Shown here one piece after another: positions 49,553 through 59,412 of a DNA stretch of 64,000 nt (positions within the stretch are counted from its first letter, which is position 1; every line of letters starts with the position of its first letter). The translations under genes were made by a program, and so were the position numbers. The DNA comes from an uncultured bacterium (GTDB lineage Bacteria; Spirochaetota; Leptospiria; Leptospirales; Leptonemataceae), in NCBI GenBank assembly GCA_937928085.1, contig CALFVU010000011.1, positions 1 through 64,000 of the forward strand, given 5' to 3'. Below the pieces are notes generated by a model. It did not search any database and was not told the origin of the DNA. It saw only the letters and a list, made by a program, of their open reading frames with translations.

Positions 49553-51424
49553 TTAAAAATTTTCTTCTGAAAGATAGATTTGTATTTTACTAATTTCTTT
49601 TAAATCAGTGTTTTGCTCCGGAATTTGTTTAACTACATATCCACCACCATATATCTCTAAAAAAATTGATCTATTATGATTTTGATTGTAAGGATCCAAT
49701 ATTTCCTCTTTCCATTGGATTACCTCTCTTAAAGAAAAATCTTTAAAGTTTGGAACTATATGATCTTCAAAATAAATTTTTTTATAAGGTATTTTTTCTT
49801 TTAGATTGATTCTTTGGATAGAATCAGATAGAAATAAAATCTTTTTAATCTGATTTAAAAATTTAGAAAAAGCTAAAGCAGAAAGATTACCACCAGAATA
49901 TTCTTCAGATACTCCATCAAAAATTATCAAAACTGAATATTTTGGATTTGGATAAGGAAAAGCCCCAATAAAAGAAGCAGTATATAAATTAGTATATCCA
50001 TAAGGCGCAGATTTCTGAGAAGTTCCAGTCTTCCCGATCACGTTTACAAAATTAACTTTAGCTAATTTTCCTGTTCCTTTCTCCACAACTTTTAATAAAT
50101 AATTCTGAAGAGAATTTAATGACTTTTTTCTAAAAGAAGTAGTCTTCATTTGAGGAACAAAAGAAAAAATAACTTTGTCCTTCGAGTAAATACGTTTTAC
50201 AATTACTGGATCGAGCAAGATTCCTCCATTTATCAAGGCAGAAAAAGCTTTAATCAATTGAATCGGTGTAGCTGAAAGCCCCTGCCCAATAGGAAAATAG
50301 TATTGTGTAGACTCCACCCAATGATCTAACCTTGGCAAATATCCAGCATGTTCCCAACTAGAAGGTACAATCCCAGTTTTTTGTCCAAAACCTAATTCTA
50401 GTAGATATTTATAAATATGATTTTTATCTAAAAATTTTGCAAATTGAATAATTCCCACATTACACGAAACCTCGATAATTTTTTCTAAATCTACCAAACC
50501 ATGGGCAACGATTTTATGATTTCGTAAACATCGAACACTACCACTTTTAAAACGAAACTCTCCTTTACACTCTACTTTATGATTTTGTAATTCTGGATAA
50601 TCATTAAGAACCATTGCTACAAAAAAAGGTTTCATTATTGAACCGGGTTCAAAAGGAAAAGAAAAAGCCCAATTATGTTTTTCCTTTACGTTCTCTTTGT
50701 AATAAAAATTAGGATCATAATCTGGAAAATTCGAAAGAGCTAAAATTTCTCCTGTTTTTAAATCCATCATAATTCCAATAGCTTTTTGGGCTTTAGAAGC
50801 TTCGAAATAATCCAGCAAAACTTTATCAAATTCATTTTGGATCAATGAATCAATAGTTAGTTCTAATGTGGGACCGTAAAAATCATAAATCGAAGTATTT
50901 AAAATGTCATTATAAATAGCTTCTAATCCACTTAACCCCTCCAAATTATCTCTTCTAACAAACCCTATTAAATTCGAAGCTAATCGATTCGAAGGATAAA
51001 TTCTTTTATATTCATGATTTTTATATACTCCGGGCAAGTTTAGATCTAAAATTAACTCCGAAATATAATTGTCAATTTTTCTTTCTAATAAAAAACTTTT
51101 TCTATTTTGATTTAAATAAATCTTTTGTAAAATTTCTTCGTAATTTAAATCCAAATAACCTGCTAGATATTTAGCTGTAAATTCAGGATCTAATATCTCG
51201 TCTGGCTTTATAAGAATAGAACTTGCCTCTTCTGTAATCGCTAAATGTACTCCATTTCTATCAGTTATCGCCCCTCTTACGACTATATTTTTTTTTGATT
51301 TATCTGTCTTAGAAAAAATATCTACCAAGTATATAATTCTTAAAACAATCACAAAAAAAATAATGATAAAAAATATATTTAAGATAAACCATTTTTTTAA
51401 ATATAAAGGTTGATTAGAAAACAT
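49553..51424 (-). CDS. Penicillin-binding protein, FtsI/PBP2-like transpeptidase
   Basis: This 623-residue class B PBP has one N-terminal membrane anchor (about 10-32), a dimerisation domain starting RGAITDRNGVHLA, and a transpeptidase domain. The catalytic motifs are S-x-x-K in EPGSIMKPFF, S-x-N in VSCNVG and K-T-G in VIGKTGTSQ. The C-terminal region shows a PASTA-like end (FKDFSLREVIQ, GYVVKQIP). It crosslinks septal or elongation peptidoglycan. Its start overlaps the lepB stop by 11 nt, so translation is coupled. Confidence 0.93.
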   Translation of the reverse strand: MFSNQPLYLKKWFILNIFFIIIFFVIVLRIIYLVDIFSKTDKSKKNIVVRGAITDRNGVHLAITEEASSILIKPDEILDPEFTAKYLAGYLDLNYEEILQKIYLNQNRKSFLLERKIDNYISELILDLNLPGVYKNHEYKRIYPSNRLASNLIGFVRRDNLEGLSGLEAIYNDILNTSIYDFYGPTLELTIDSLIQNEFDKVLLDYFEASKAQKAIGIMMDLKTGEILALSNFPDYDPNFYYKENVKEKHNWAFSFPFEPGSIMKPFFVAMVLNDYPELQNHKVECKGEFRFKSGSVRCLRNHKIVAHGLVDLEKIIEVSCNVGIIQFAKFLDKNHIYKYLLELGFGQKTGIVPSSWEHAGYLPRLDHWVESTQYYFPIGQGLSATPIQLIKAFSALINGGILLDPVIVKRIYSKDKVIFSFVPQMKTTSFRKKSLNSLQNYLLKVVEKGTGKLAKVNFVNVIGKTGTSQKSAPYGYTNLYTASFIGAFPYPNPKYSVLIIFDGVSEEYSGGNLSALAFSKFLNQIKKILFLSDSIQRINLKEKIPYKKIYFEDHIVPNFKDFSLREVIQWKEEILDPYNQNHNRSIFLEIYGGGYVVKQIPEQNTDLKEISKIQIYLSEENF

Positions 51425-52235
51425 ACAAAAGTTTACCTAACACCCGATCTTTAGGAATAAAACCAAAAACTCTACTATCTCTAGACTTTTTTGTATTATC
51501 CCCTATTACTAAAAAACTATCTTTCGGAACCATACCTTTTTTCCCTATTCCATTTAAAAAATAATATTGATTGTTTTCTGAATATTTTTTTAATTCCCTT
51601 GGTAATTCAAAAATAAATGTACTATGTTCTTCTGGCAAAAAATCGATATGCATCCAAAAAACAACTCCGTTAATCCACAAAAATGAATCTTTAAACTCAT
51701 AAACATCGCCCTCTTGTGCTACAATTCTTTTGATCCATTTTCTTTTTTTTAAAACTGGATCTGGAAGATCAAAAATAATGATATCATTTTTTTTAAGATT
51801 TTGAATTTTACATTTCAAGCAAATTTTTCGATAGCCAAGTTCTCCGAATGGAAACACAAAATCTGGTAAGTTGATCCCATAACTAATTTTATCTACTATT
51901 GCGATAGAATGATTTTTGATCGCAGGTTCCATACTTTCTCCTCTTATCCAAACAAAATCCAACACAAAAGAACGAAATACGAAAGCTGTTAGTAAAATTG
52001 ATAAAAATAGTTTGTTATATAAATTTAAGATTTCTAAAGTTTTTCTAATCACATAAAATAAGCATATAAAAATTATTAAAGAAATAGTAGATAGGATCAT
52101 TACATCTAGATTCCAAAATATCCAAAAAGAATTTATGACATAATTAGTTAAAAAAAATATAATCAAACTAAAAAAAAAACACTTTACAAACAGGGGTATT
52201 TTAAAGAACTTGATCAAATTATTTAAGTGGTTCAT
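51414..52235 (-). CDS. lepB: Signal peptidase I (LepB)
   Basis: This 273-residue protein starts at the ATG at 52235 rather than the TTG at 52241. Three hydrophobic segments fill the first 95 residues, followed by the serine active site WIRGESMEPAIKNHS. The general-base Lys is in KWIKRIVAQEGD, and GDNTKKSRDSRVFGFIP is box E. It removes signal peptides of exported proteins. Extra N-terminal membrane segments are somewhat longer than in the E. coli form. It is divergent from the gene at 52248, with only 12 nt between the starts. Confidence 0.92.
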   Translation of the reverse strand: MNHLNNLIKFFKIPLFVKCFFFSLIIFFLTNYVINSFWIFWNLDVMILSTISLIIFICLFYVIRKTLEILNLYNKLFLSILLTAFVFRSFVLDFVWIRGESMEPAIKNHSIAIVDKISYGINLPDFVFPFGELGYRKICLKCKIQNLKKNDIIIFDLPDPVLKKRKWIKRIVAQEGDVYEFKDSFLWINGVVFWMHIDFLPEEHSTFIFELPRELKKYSENNQYYFLNGIGKKGMVPKDSFLVIGDNTKKSRDSRVFGFIPKDRVLGKLLYVF

Positions 52236-52247
52236 ATACAAACACTT

Positions 52248-54227
52248 ATGTCAAAGGAAAACATTTTAATTAATGAACTTTTAAAATTAGATGCGAATAC
52301 TTTCAAGCGTTTATTAAATGTTTGGAATCTAAAAAATATACCTAAAGATAAAAAAGGACAAATTAAACAATTCATTTCTGCAATGGAGAATGAATTTTAT
52401 TTAAAAGGAATATTAGAAAAATTAACTCCTAATCAAGTTCAAATCTACATGGAAATTTTAAATTCTCAAGAAAAAGTACTCACATTAGGAGAAATTTCAA
52501 AAAAATTTAATATCCCACCCAATTCCGCAGAAGTAGAATTAGGCGTTTTAAAACGATATTTTTTAGTATATCAGAAGAAAAATAGAGAAAGATTGACAAA
52601 TACTTTAGATAAATATTATGTTTATCCTCAAAATATTGGTGTAATTCAATACCAAACTAACAAAAACGGGGAAAGGTTTAACCAAACCATTGTAGAAATT
52701 CTCGCAAGAAAAAAAAAAGAAAATAAAGACAATATAAACCCAATTTGGAAAACTAAAGAAAAATTTACACAAGAAGAAATAAAAAATAATTTAGAAAAAA
52801 TTTTTAATAAATTAACAGAAGTAGAAGAAGAATTATTTTTAACAGCATTTCAACAGGGTGGGATATTAGAAATCGAAACTGCAAGAGAAATCATTGAAAA
52901 ACATAAAGAAACCTGGGAAAAAGTGATTACTAATTTAAATGAACTTTTAATTTTAATTGATGATTATTATTTTGATGATAAATTTATACGAATTTTAGTT
53001 ATACCAAATGATGCTTTTCAGTATGCAGTTGCAAATCCAATAATTCCAAAATCACCAAAAGGTGTTAAAAAAGGTTTAGAGAAAGTTAGTGAAAATCAAT
53101 TAGATTTTTTTATCAATTTAAAAAAAGCTATCGTTTATATTTTAAAGCGAAGCTTAACTCTCTCGAAATCTGGAAAAATTCGCCAGAGTGATTTAAGGGA
53201 TACAGAAAATTTTTTTCTACCCATCGACATAGAACTTTTTAAAGAAAAAAGTCAAATATATCAAATTGAATTATTATTACCTATAATGAGAATTTTAGAT
53301 ATCGTTAGAATCAAGAAAGATGACGTAGTTCTTAGAAATGATTGGGAGGATTATCTAAAACTAAATACTATAGAAATACATAAAAGAGTAATAAAAGCGA
53401 TAGAAGATACAGAAGAAAAAACTTCCAGTTTCGAAGAAGTTTTTAATCCCATGTATGTACCCTTTTACAAAAAAAAAGTTTTTCAAAGTGTGATAAAAAT
53501 ATTATTAAAACAACAAAGAAATATTTACTACACTATTATAGCTCTTTTAGTTAGAGAAAATTTAATTCTCACTAAAAACTTTTCGATTAAACAATTTCCA
53601 GAACTTTATTCAAATTATACCAAGGAAATTATCTCTGTGTTGTTTTATTTACAACTTTTTGGTTATTTAAAAGTAGAGTATCCCGATCGATGGATTTCTT
53701 TTTCCGATTTAGGTTTATTTTTTCTAAAGAAAAAACCTTTAAAAAAAGAAAGCGAAAAAGGAGCAATTGTGATCAACCCCGATCTGACAATCATTGCTTT
53801 TCCGGAAAAACTAACTTTAGAGCATCTGTATTTTTTAAAAGTATTTTGTGAACTCAAATCTTTCGAAAATATTTATACTTTTCAATTAACTCGAGATTCT
53901 TTTTTAAATGCTTATCTAATGAAAGAAGATATAGATAAATTTTTAAGTATTCTTAAAGAATATAGTATCTCTGAATTACCACAAAATTTAAATTTTTCTA
54001 TTAATGATTGGAAAAAAAATATTCCCTTAGTTACAATCATCGATGAATGTGTTTTAGTAAAGACTAAAGATCCCAATCATATGGAATTATTACTTGCACA
54101 AATTGAAAATAAAGACACTTTAATTGAACAACTAAGCCCCACCACAATTGTGATTGAACCCCAGAGCATACCAGAAATAATTGAAATTGGAGAAAGATTA
54201 AATTTGTTAATTAAGCTCATTCGATGA
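52248..54227 (+). CDS. Helicase_C_3 (XPB/Ssl2 N-terminal-like) domain protein
   Basis: This 659-residue protein starts at the ATG at 52248, because an earlier frame start at 52227 lies inside lepB. An N-terminal winged-helix-like region (KLTPNQVQIYMEILNSQEK) and a long Lys/Glu-rich middle lead to a C-terminal domain from about 500 matching the helicase-associated pattern IVINPDLTIIAFPEKL, YTFQLTRDSFLNAYL and LSPTTIVIEPQSIPEI. That domain normally sits in front of XPB-type DNA helicases, but no ATPase motif is present here. The function is unknown. Its stop overlaps the next start (ATGA). Confidence 0.72.
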   Translation: MSKENILINELLKLDANTFKRLLNVWNLKNIPKDKKGQIKQFISAMENEFYLKGILEKLTPNQVQIYMEILNSQEKVLTLGEISKKFNIPPNSAEVELGVLKRYFLVYQKKNRERLTNTLDKYYVYPQNIGVIQYQTNKNGERFNQTIVEILARKKKENKDNINPIWKTKEKFTQEEIKNNLEKIFNKLTEVEEELFLTAFQQGGILEIETAREIIEKHKETWEKVITNLNELLILIDDYYFDDKFIRILVIPNDAFQYAVANPIIPKSPKGVKKGLEKVSENQLDFFINLKKAIVYILKRSLTLSKSGKIRQSDLRDTENFFLPIDIELFKEKSQIYQIELLLPIMRILDIVRIKKDDVVLRNDWEDYLKLNTIEIHKRVIKAIEDTEEKTSSFEEVFNPMYVPFYKKKVFQSVIKILLKQQRNIYYTIIALLVRENLILTKNFSIKQFPELYSNYTKEIISVLFYLQLFGYLKVEYPDRWISFSDLGLFFLKKKPLKKESEKGAIVINPDLTIIAFPEKLTLEHLYFLKVFCELKSFENIYTFQLTRDSFLNAYLMKEDIDKFLSILKEYSISELPQNLNFSINDWKKNIPLVTIIDECVLVKTKDPNHMELLLAQIENKDTLIEQLSPTTIVIEPQSIPEIIEIGERLNLLIKLIR

Positions 54228-54688
54228 AAGTAGTTCCTTTAGTTTTATTGATATATTTTTTATTTCTTTCCTGCTATCAAAATAAAGATGAAGAAATCCT
54301 ACTTAAAATTTCTAATCACTTTTATATATATAAAACACCAAATTCTAATTCTCTAACAGATAAAAATTTTCCTATGGATTTTATTCTACCAAATAGTAAA
54401 ATTCAGTATTTTTTACATTGGGAACGAACAGGAATCTGGAGTCCCGATCAATATGTTCTAACATTAGAAATTGATTCAAAATCACAAGAAGAAGTCTGGA
54501 ATATTTATAAAAATCTTTTGAAAATTAAACAATGGCAAATATTACAAACAAAAATGATAAAGAAAAATGAACAAAATGTATATTTTATTAATGCTGTTGA
54601 TTTTTTTAATCGAAGTATAACTTTGCTTATCGAAAAAAAAGAAAATACAATTGTAAAAATTTATTTAAAAAAACTTACAGATGAATAA
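54224..54688 (+). CDS. Lipoprotein of unknown function
   Basis: This 154-residue protein has the signal peptide MKVVPLVLLIYFLFLSC with lipid Cys 17. The mature part has WERTGIWSPDQYVLTLEIDS and a Lys-rich end (KENTIVKIYLKKL). It overlaps the upstream gene by 4 nt and the downstream transporter by 8 nt, so all three are one transcription unit. No family recognised. Confidence 0.75.
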   Translation: MKVVPLVLLIYFLFLSCYQNKDEEILLKISNHFYIYKTPNSNSLTDKNFPMDFILPNSKIQYFLHWERTGIWSPDQYVLTLEIDSKSQEEVWNIYKNLLKIKQWQILQTKMIKKNEQNVYFINAVDFFNRSITLLIEKKENTIVKIYLKKLTDE

Positions 54689-55775
54689 TTTATCAACTAA
54701 AAATACACAAAAAAATGTATTACAAATTATCATCATTTTATTTGTTTCTATAGGATCGTTATTCTTAGTATTTTACCTTTTTCGATCATTTCTATGGTCA
54801 TTTTTTATTTCTTATTTATTATTTACATTGTTTGATAGTTTAAATAAAAAATTACAAAATAAATTAAAAAGTGAAAGTTTATCTGCTTTGATTTTAATTC
54901 TAATCATTTTATTACTTGTCTTTTTACCTCTGTCTTATTTTGTATTTTTATTAGTTGAACAGATCATAAACTTTACTTTTTGGATTCAAAGTCTATTTGA
55001 AAAAAAAGATATCATTAGCTATTTATTTTTATTTAAATTGGATTCTTTTTCTTTTCTTTTGAATAATCCTTTTTTTTGGGTAGACATATTGGATCGAATC
55101 AGTGTTTTTTCTAAAGAATATTCTGATTTTTTTAACTATTTTGAATTTACACGCTTTATTGGTAGAGCATATGATTTTTTTGTATTTAGTTTGGAATTAA
55201 TTTTAAAAGTAATTATTTATTTAATTTTAAGTATTATTATTTTATTTTTTCTATTTAAAGATGGTCATAAATTATATATAAAACTTTCTGAATTATTACC
55301 TTTCGAACAAAACATTTTAGATGAACTTAAAAATCAGGTAAAGCAAGTATTCTCTACAATCTTTAAAGGAAATTTGTTTATTGCTATTTTACAAGGAGTA
55401 TTTTTAGGAATTGGTTTAGTAATAGTAAAAATTCCAAACGTTTTACTTTATAGCTTCTTCGGAAGTGTGGTTTCTATTATCCCTATTCTTGGAACTTCAA
55501 TTGTTTGGATTCCTGTAAGTTTATATTTATATTTTATTAAAAGTTCTCCCAGCAGTGCAATTTTTCTAGCTATTTATTCTTTACTTTCGTTTTTATTTTT
55601 AGAAAATGTCGTAAAACCTAAATTACTTAATAAACAAATTGGTATTCCTTCGATTTTACTTTTTTTAGCTATTTTAGGTGGTTTAAAAGAGTTTGGGATC
55701 ACAGGAGTAATTTTGGGTCCAGCTATTCTAGCTCTTTTTATTATTATTTGGAGATTATACCCAATTATTAAGTAA
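54681..55775 (+). CDS. AI-2E/PerM-family membrane transporter
   Basis: This 364-residue protein has seven to eight hydrophobic segments. The PerM-type features are FLFKDGHKLYIKLSELLPF in the cytoplasmic loop, and LYSFFGSVVSIIPILGTSIV and LILLFLAILGGLKEFGITGV-like C-terminal segments, with the motif PILGT and the final GxxGxxLGP (GVILGPAILALF). The family includes AI-2 exporters and Na+/H+ antiporters, so the substrate cannot be stated. Its start overlaps the lipoprotein gene. Confidence 0.88.
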   Translation: MNNLSTKNTQKNVLQIIIILFVSIGSLFLVFYLFRSFLWSFFISYLLFTLFDSLNKKLQNKLKSESLSALILILIILLLVFLPLSYFVFLLVEQIINFTFWIQSLFEKKDIISYLFLFKLDSFSFLLNNPFFWVDILDRISVFSKEYSDFFNYFEFTRFIGRAYDFFVFSLELILKVIIYLILSIIILFFLFKDGHKLYIKLSELLPFEQNILDELKNQVKQVFSTIFKGNLFIAILQGVFLGIGLVIVKIPNVLLYSFFGSVVSIIPILGTSIVWIPVSLYLYFIKSSPSSAIFLAIYSLLSFLFLENVVKPKLLNKQIGIPSILLFLAILGGLKEFGITGVILGPAILALFIIIWRLYPIIK

Positions 55776-55805
55776 AACTTATATATTTTAATTATAAATT
55801 TTTTC

Positions 55806-57092
55806 TTATGAGAAAACTTGTATTTCTTTACTTTTTTTTAAATTCAAAGACATAAAAAAAATCAGAATGCATATAAAAAAAAATAAAATATAAGTAATCT
55901 TATATCCAAAATACCAATACAAAGCGCCGCCTGATAAGGGACTTATAGCACGAGCAAAAGAGCCCATCGAACGTAAGAAACTTAAGATATATCCTTTTTG
56001 GTTTTCTGCTATTTTCGAAGAATAACTATATACAGCAGGTTGAACTAAAGAATTTCCTAAAGCCAATGGTAATAGACAAATAAGAGAAACATATATATAA
56101 TTTGTTATAATTATAAACAAGAAACTAAAAGAAACGAATACCGTTCCCCAACGAATCATCTGAATTTCTGTAATTTTTTTAGCAAAAACTTTAGGAATTA
56201 CTCCTTGAAACAAAGCTACAAAAAAACCTAAATAAAAAAATACAAATCCTATTTGAGTGGGATTTAGTAAAAATTTAAACTTAACAAAAAATGTAAAAGT
56301 AAATTCAAAAGATGTAAAAACTAACATATAAAAAAAATTCAAAATTGCAATTTTTTTTATATTTTGATCCATCGAAAGAAAAGAAATATTATATTTTTTT
56401 ACTTCTGTTTTTTTTGTTTTTTCTAAAAAGAAAATAGCTAAAAAAACACTAAGCATAGAAAGAATAAAAGAAACTAAAGAACATAAAAAAAAAGGATGTA
56501 AGAAGTTTTGTAATTCTATAAAATGATTTAAGATTAGTTTTCCTAAAAAATAAAAAATTCCTCCTAAAATTGGACCAAAGATAAATCCTAAACCAATGGA
56601 CATACCCATCAAACCCATTGTGTGAGTTCTATTTTTTTCATCGGATATATCCGAGAGATATGCTGTTATTACACCTAAATTTCCAGCCATTATTCCATTC
56701 AAGATTCTTGAAATTAAGAAGAAAATAAAACTATAAGAAAAAAACCAAACTAAATAAGAAAGACCTATACCAAGGTTTGTTAAAACTAAAATTTCTTTTC
56801 TTCCTATTTTATCTGATAATTTCCCCCAAAATGGAGAGAAAAAAAATTGTAAAAGTGAGTACAATGAACCCATCATAGTTCCCATTAATAAAACTATATT
56901 TTCTATTTTATAAACAGAAATTTGTTCTTGAATATTTTTAACTATATTCAAAATCCATACATCTAATGTGTAAACTGGATGGGTATAATAAAAAATCAAA
57001 AGATCTGGCACAAGAGGAAAAATTAAAGAAAAACCTACAAAATCTAAGATAATCATTACCAATAATATAAATACGGGTTTTTTGTTTTTCAT
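55806..57092 (-). CDS. Major facilitator superfamily transporter
   Basis: This 428-residue protein has about 12 transmembrane segments. Motif A, GKLSDKIGRKEILVL, follows the second segment. NRTHTMGLMGMSIGLGFIFG and GPILGGIF match TetA/Bmr-type multidrug or tetracycline-like exporters. A long hydrophilic linker between halves is short here (KTKKTEVKKY). The substrate is unknown. It converges with the AI-2E gene, 30 nt apart, and diverges from the gene at 57169. Confidence 0.88.
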   Translation of the reverse strand: MKNKKPVFILLVMIILDFVGFSLIFPLVPDLLIFYYTHPVYTLDVWILNIVKNIQEQISVYKIENIVLLMGTMMGSLYSLLQFFFSPFWGKLSDKIGRKEILVLTNLGIGLSYLVWFFSYSFIFFLISRILNGIMAGNLGVITAYLSDISDEKNRTHTMGLMGMSIGLGFIFGPILGGIFYFLGKLILNHFIELQNFLHPFFLCSLVSFILSMLSVFLAIFFLEKTKKTEVKKYNISFLSMDQNIKKIAILNFFYMLVFTSFEFTFTFFVKFKFLLNPTQIGFVFFYLGFFVALFQGVIPKVFAKKITEIQMIRWGTVFVSFSFLFIIITNYIYVSLICLLPLALGNSLVQPAVYSYSSKIAENQKGYILSFLRSMGSFARAISPLSGGALYWYFGYKITYILFFFICILIFFMSLNLKKSKEIQVFS

Positions 57093-57168
57093 AAGACTAC
57101 TTTTTTTCTTTTAAAAACATGGTCAAAATAATCTTGATTGTTTTTTATACAGATTTTAATTTAACTTG

Positions 57169-57984
57169 ATGACTATTCCAGAATTAACGGAAATCCGAAA
57201 AAAAGATATCGTTTACAATATAGATAAAAACTATATTCCAGAAGGAGAAAACAAAATTCGAAAAATCATTAGTCATATTTTTTCAAATCCTGAAGATCCA
57301 AACGATGTAGATTTTTATTTACTCTCAGAAGCAGTATTTTGGTCAATTGGAGAGTTAATCAATAATGCGAACAAAGCCAATAATCGTTGGGCAATTTTAC
57401 ATAATGCAATACTTCAGAAAATTAAATCAGAAAATCCTTTGATTGACGAAGAAGTTGTAAAAGAAGAAATTGATGATAGCATAGAACATAACCAAACTGA
57501 TTTATTAAAAAAATACGGATTAGAAAATATTGATCTTACTGCATCGATTTTGAATTTAATAGAAAAGTATAAGACGAATTCTTTTGCTTTATCTGAAAAA
57601 TTTAATAAAAAAATCACCCTTACGTTAAAAATACAAAAAAAAACGAATTTCGATTATCTTGTTATTAATGTAATCAATAATTCACCTATAACCGTAATTG
57701 ATAAACAAAGAGTTGAATATAATTTAAATAAAATTAAGGAAGATTTAATCAATGCAGATAAAAATCCTTTCGAAACTGCTTTACAACTATATCAAAAAGA
57801 GGCAGATACTGCAGGGGGTGGATTTGGTGCTGGACTAAGAAGTATTATACTATTCTTAAAATCTGGTTATGATCCTTTTGACGTAGAAATTATTTATACA
57901 AAACTCCTTCAATATCGCTCTGCTTCGAAAAATACAATTTTTAGTTTAGAAATACCTATTCCAAAAAACAAAAAAAATTTGTGA
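57169..57984 (+). CDS. Degenerate GHKL-ATPase-like protein
   Basis: This 271-residue protein starts at the ATG at 57169. It has histidine-kinase ATPase landmarks in order: an N-box-like VFWSIGELINNANKANNRW at about 63-81, an altered G1 box VINVINNSPIT where DxGxG is expected, and a G2-like GGGFGAGLRSIILFL. There is no His phosphorylation box and no sensor domain. It may bind nucleotide poorly or act as an anti-sigma or scaffold protein. A RsbW-type role with the STAS protein at 34329 is only a possibility. It stands 56 nt upstream of carbonic anhydrase. Confidence 0.6.
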   Translation: MTIPELTEIRKKDIVYNIDKNYIPEGENKIRKIISHIFSNPEDPNDVDFYLLSEAVFWSIGELINNANKANNRWAILHNAILQKIKSENPLIDEEVVKEEIDDSIEHNQTDLLKKYGLENIDLTASILNLIEKYKTNSFALSEKFNKKITLTLKIQKKTNFDYLVINVINNSPITVIDKQRVEYNLNKIKEDLINADKNPFETALQLYQKEADTAGGGFGAGLRSIILFLKSGYDPFDVEIIYTKLLQYRSASKNTIFSLEIPIPKNKKNL

Positions 57985-58040
57985 ATTGACCTAAAATTTA
58001 ATATTTAAATTTAGTAAAAGAATTTAATTTAGGATATAAT

Positions 58041-58670
58041 ATGAATAAAGCGATTTTAAAACTAATTCAAGGAAACGAAGAATTTATCAAGGAAACTTTA
58101 AAAAAAGATTCAAATTTTTTTGAAAAACTATCAAACATCCAACAACCAGAATATTTATGGATTGGATGCTCTGATTCAAGAATACCCGCTGATAAAATTA
58201 CAAATCAGATGCCGGGAACGATTTTTGTTCACAGAAATATCGCAAACCAAATCAATCCTTTAGATTTTAACGTTTTAAGTGTGATTTATTATTCGCTATA
58301 TTATTTAAAAATTCAAAATATTATTGTATGTGGCCATTATAATTGTGGAGGTATTTTAGCTTCTATTTTAATTGCACAAAAAAAGAAAAAATTTGGTTTT
58401 TTAGAAAACTGGCTTTTACCTATAAAAGAATTATATTCAAATAACAAAGAAATATACAAGCACTTTCAAGAAAATGATTTGGAAAATATTAGTAGACAAC
58501 TTTCCGAATTAAATGTCTTAAAGCAAATGGAAACTTTCGAAGAACTTACTTTGGTCAGGCAATTTTTAAAAGAAACTCAAAAAACATTGAATCTTTTTGG
58601 AATGATTTATGATGTAAAAGATGGTAAACTTAAACTTTTAAAAGAAAGAACATTGTATTATGAAGATTAA
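58041..58670 (+). CDS. can: Beta-class carbonic anhydrase
   Basis: This 209-residue zinc enzyme interconverts CO2 and bicarbonate. Zinc ligands are C43, H99 and C102 in IGCSDSRIPAD and VCGHYNCGG, with the D45-R47 dyad present. HRNIANQINP matches the family dimer interface. Length is standard. It supplies bicarbonate for carboxylases. The amidotransferase start lies inside its last codons, so they are translationally coupled. Confidence 0.95.
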   Translation: MNKAILKLIQGNEEFIKETLKKDSNFFEKLSNIQQPEYLWIGCSDSRIPADKITNQMPGTIFVHRNIANQINPLDFNVLSVIYYSLYYLKIQNIIVCGHYNCGGILASILIAQKKKKFGFLENWLLPIKELYSNNKEIYKHFQENDLENISRQLSELNVLKQMETFEELTLVRQFLKETQKTLNLFGMIYDVKDGKLKLLKERTLYYED

Positions 58671-59349
58671 TTACCTACAGCATGTAGAATTCGAAGGACC
58701 TGCCAGTATTGTGGAATACTGCAAAGAAAGGCAAATAGAAATTACTGGATATCATATATATAAAAATCAAGTTTTTCCACCTAAAGATAATACTGATTTA
58801 CTGATCATACTGGGAGGACCAATGGGAGTTTATGATGAAGCTCACTTCCCATGGTTAAAAGAAGAGAAAAAATATATCGAAAGTTTAGTAAAAAATAACA
58901 AAAAAATTTTAGGAATCTGCTTAGGAGCACAACTGTTAGCCAACGTATTAGGAGCAAAAGTTTATAAAAATTCTTATAAAGAAATTGGATGGTTTCCCGT
59001 TTATTCTACATTGGATGCAATCAATCAATACTCTTTTATTCCTAAAGATTTTATAGCATTTCACTGGCATGGAGATACATTTGATTTGCCAGAAAATTCA
59101 ACTCATTTATTTTACAACGAAGTAACTAAAAATCAAGGTTTTGTATATAATAACAAAGTTTGGGCATTACAATTTCATTTAGAATCAACAGAGGAAAGTA
59201 TTTCTAGCCTATATTATTATGCAAAAGAGGATTTACAAACAAACCAAGAGAAATTTATAAAAAAATATAATTATTTAGAAAATCAGGCTTACACAAAAGA
59301 GTCTAATTCGTTATTATATAAATTACTTGATTTTGTTTTAGAGATATAA
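58660..59349 (+). CDS. Class I glutamine amidotransferase-like protein
   Basis: This 229-residue protein has the triad of class I amidotransferases: nucleophile C87 in GICLGAQLLA, and H173 with E175 in QFHLESTEES. GGPMGVYDE is the oxyanion loop. It resembles the GMP-synthase-like free-standing GATase type (YfeJ-like). No synthetase partner is adjacent, so the ammonia acceptor is unknown. Its start overlaps the end of the carbonic anhydrase gene by 11 nt. Confidence 0.9.
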   Translation: MKINYLQHVEFEGPASIVEYCKERQIEITGYHIYKNQVFPPKDNTDLLIILGGPMGVYDEAHFPWLKEEKKYIESLVKNNKKILGICLGAQLLANVLGAKVYKNSYKEIGWFPVYSTLDAINQYSFIPKDFIAFHWHGDTFDLPENSTHLFYNEVTKNQGFVYNNKVWALQFHLESTEESISSLYYYAKEDLQTNQEKFIKKYNYLENQAYTKESNSLLYKLLDFVLEI

Positions 59350-59380
59350 TTTATAGTTTTGTTATTTGAGAAACATCAAG

Positions 59381-59409
59381 AAAAAAAAGCAAAGCCTTTA
59401 GGCTTGCTT
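59381..59409 (-). terminator. Intrinsic terminator of the transhydrogenase operon
   Basis: On the minus strand, AAGCAAGCC pairs with GGCTTTGCTT (one bulge) around a TAAA loop (59387-59409), followed by eight T residues. It lies just downstream of the pntB stop, between converging genes, and may also act weakly in the other direction. Confidence 0.8.
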
Positions 59410-59412
59410 TAA

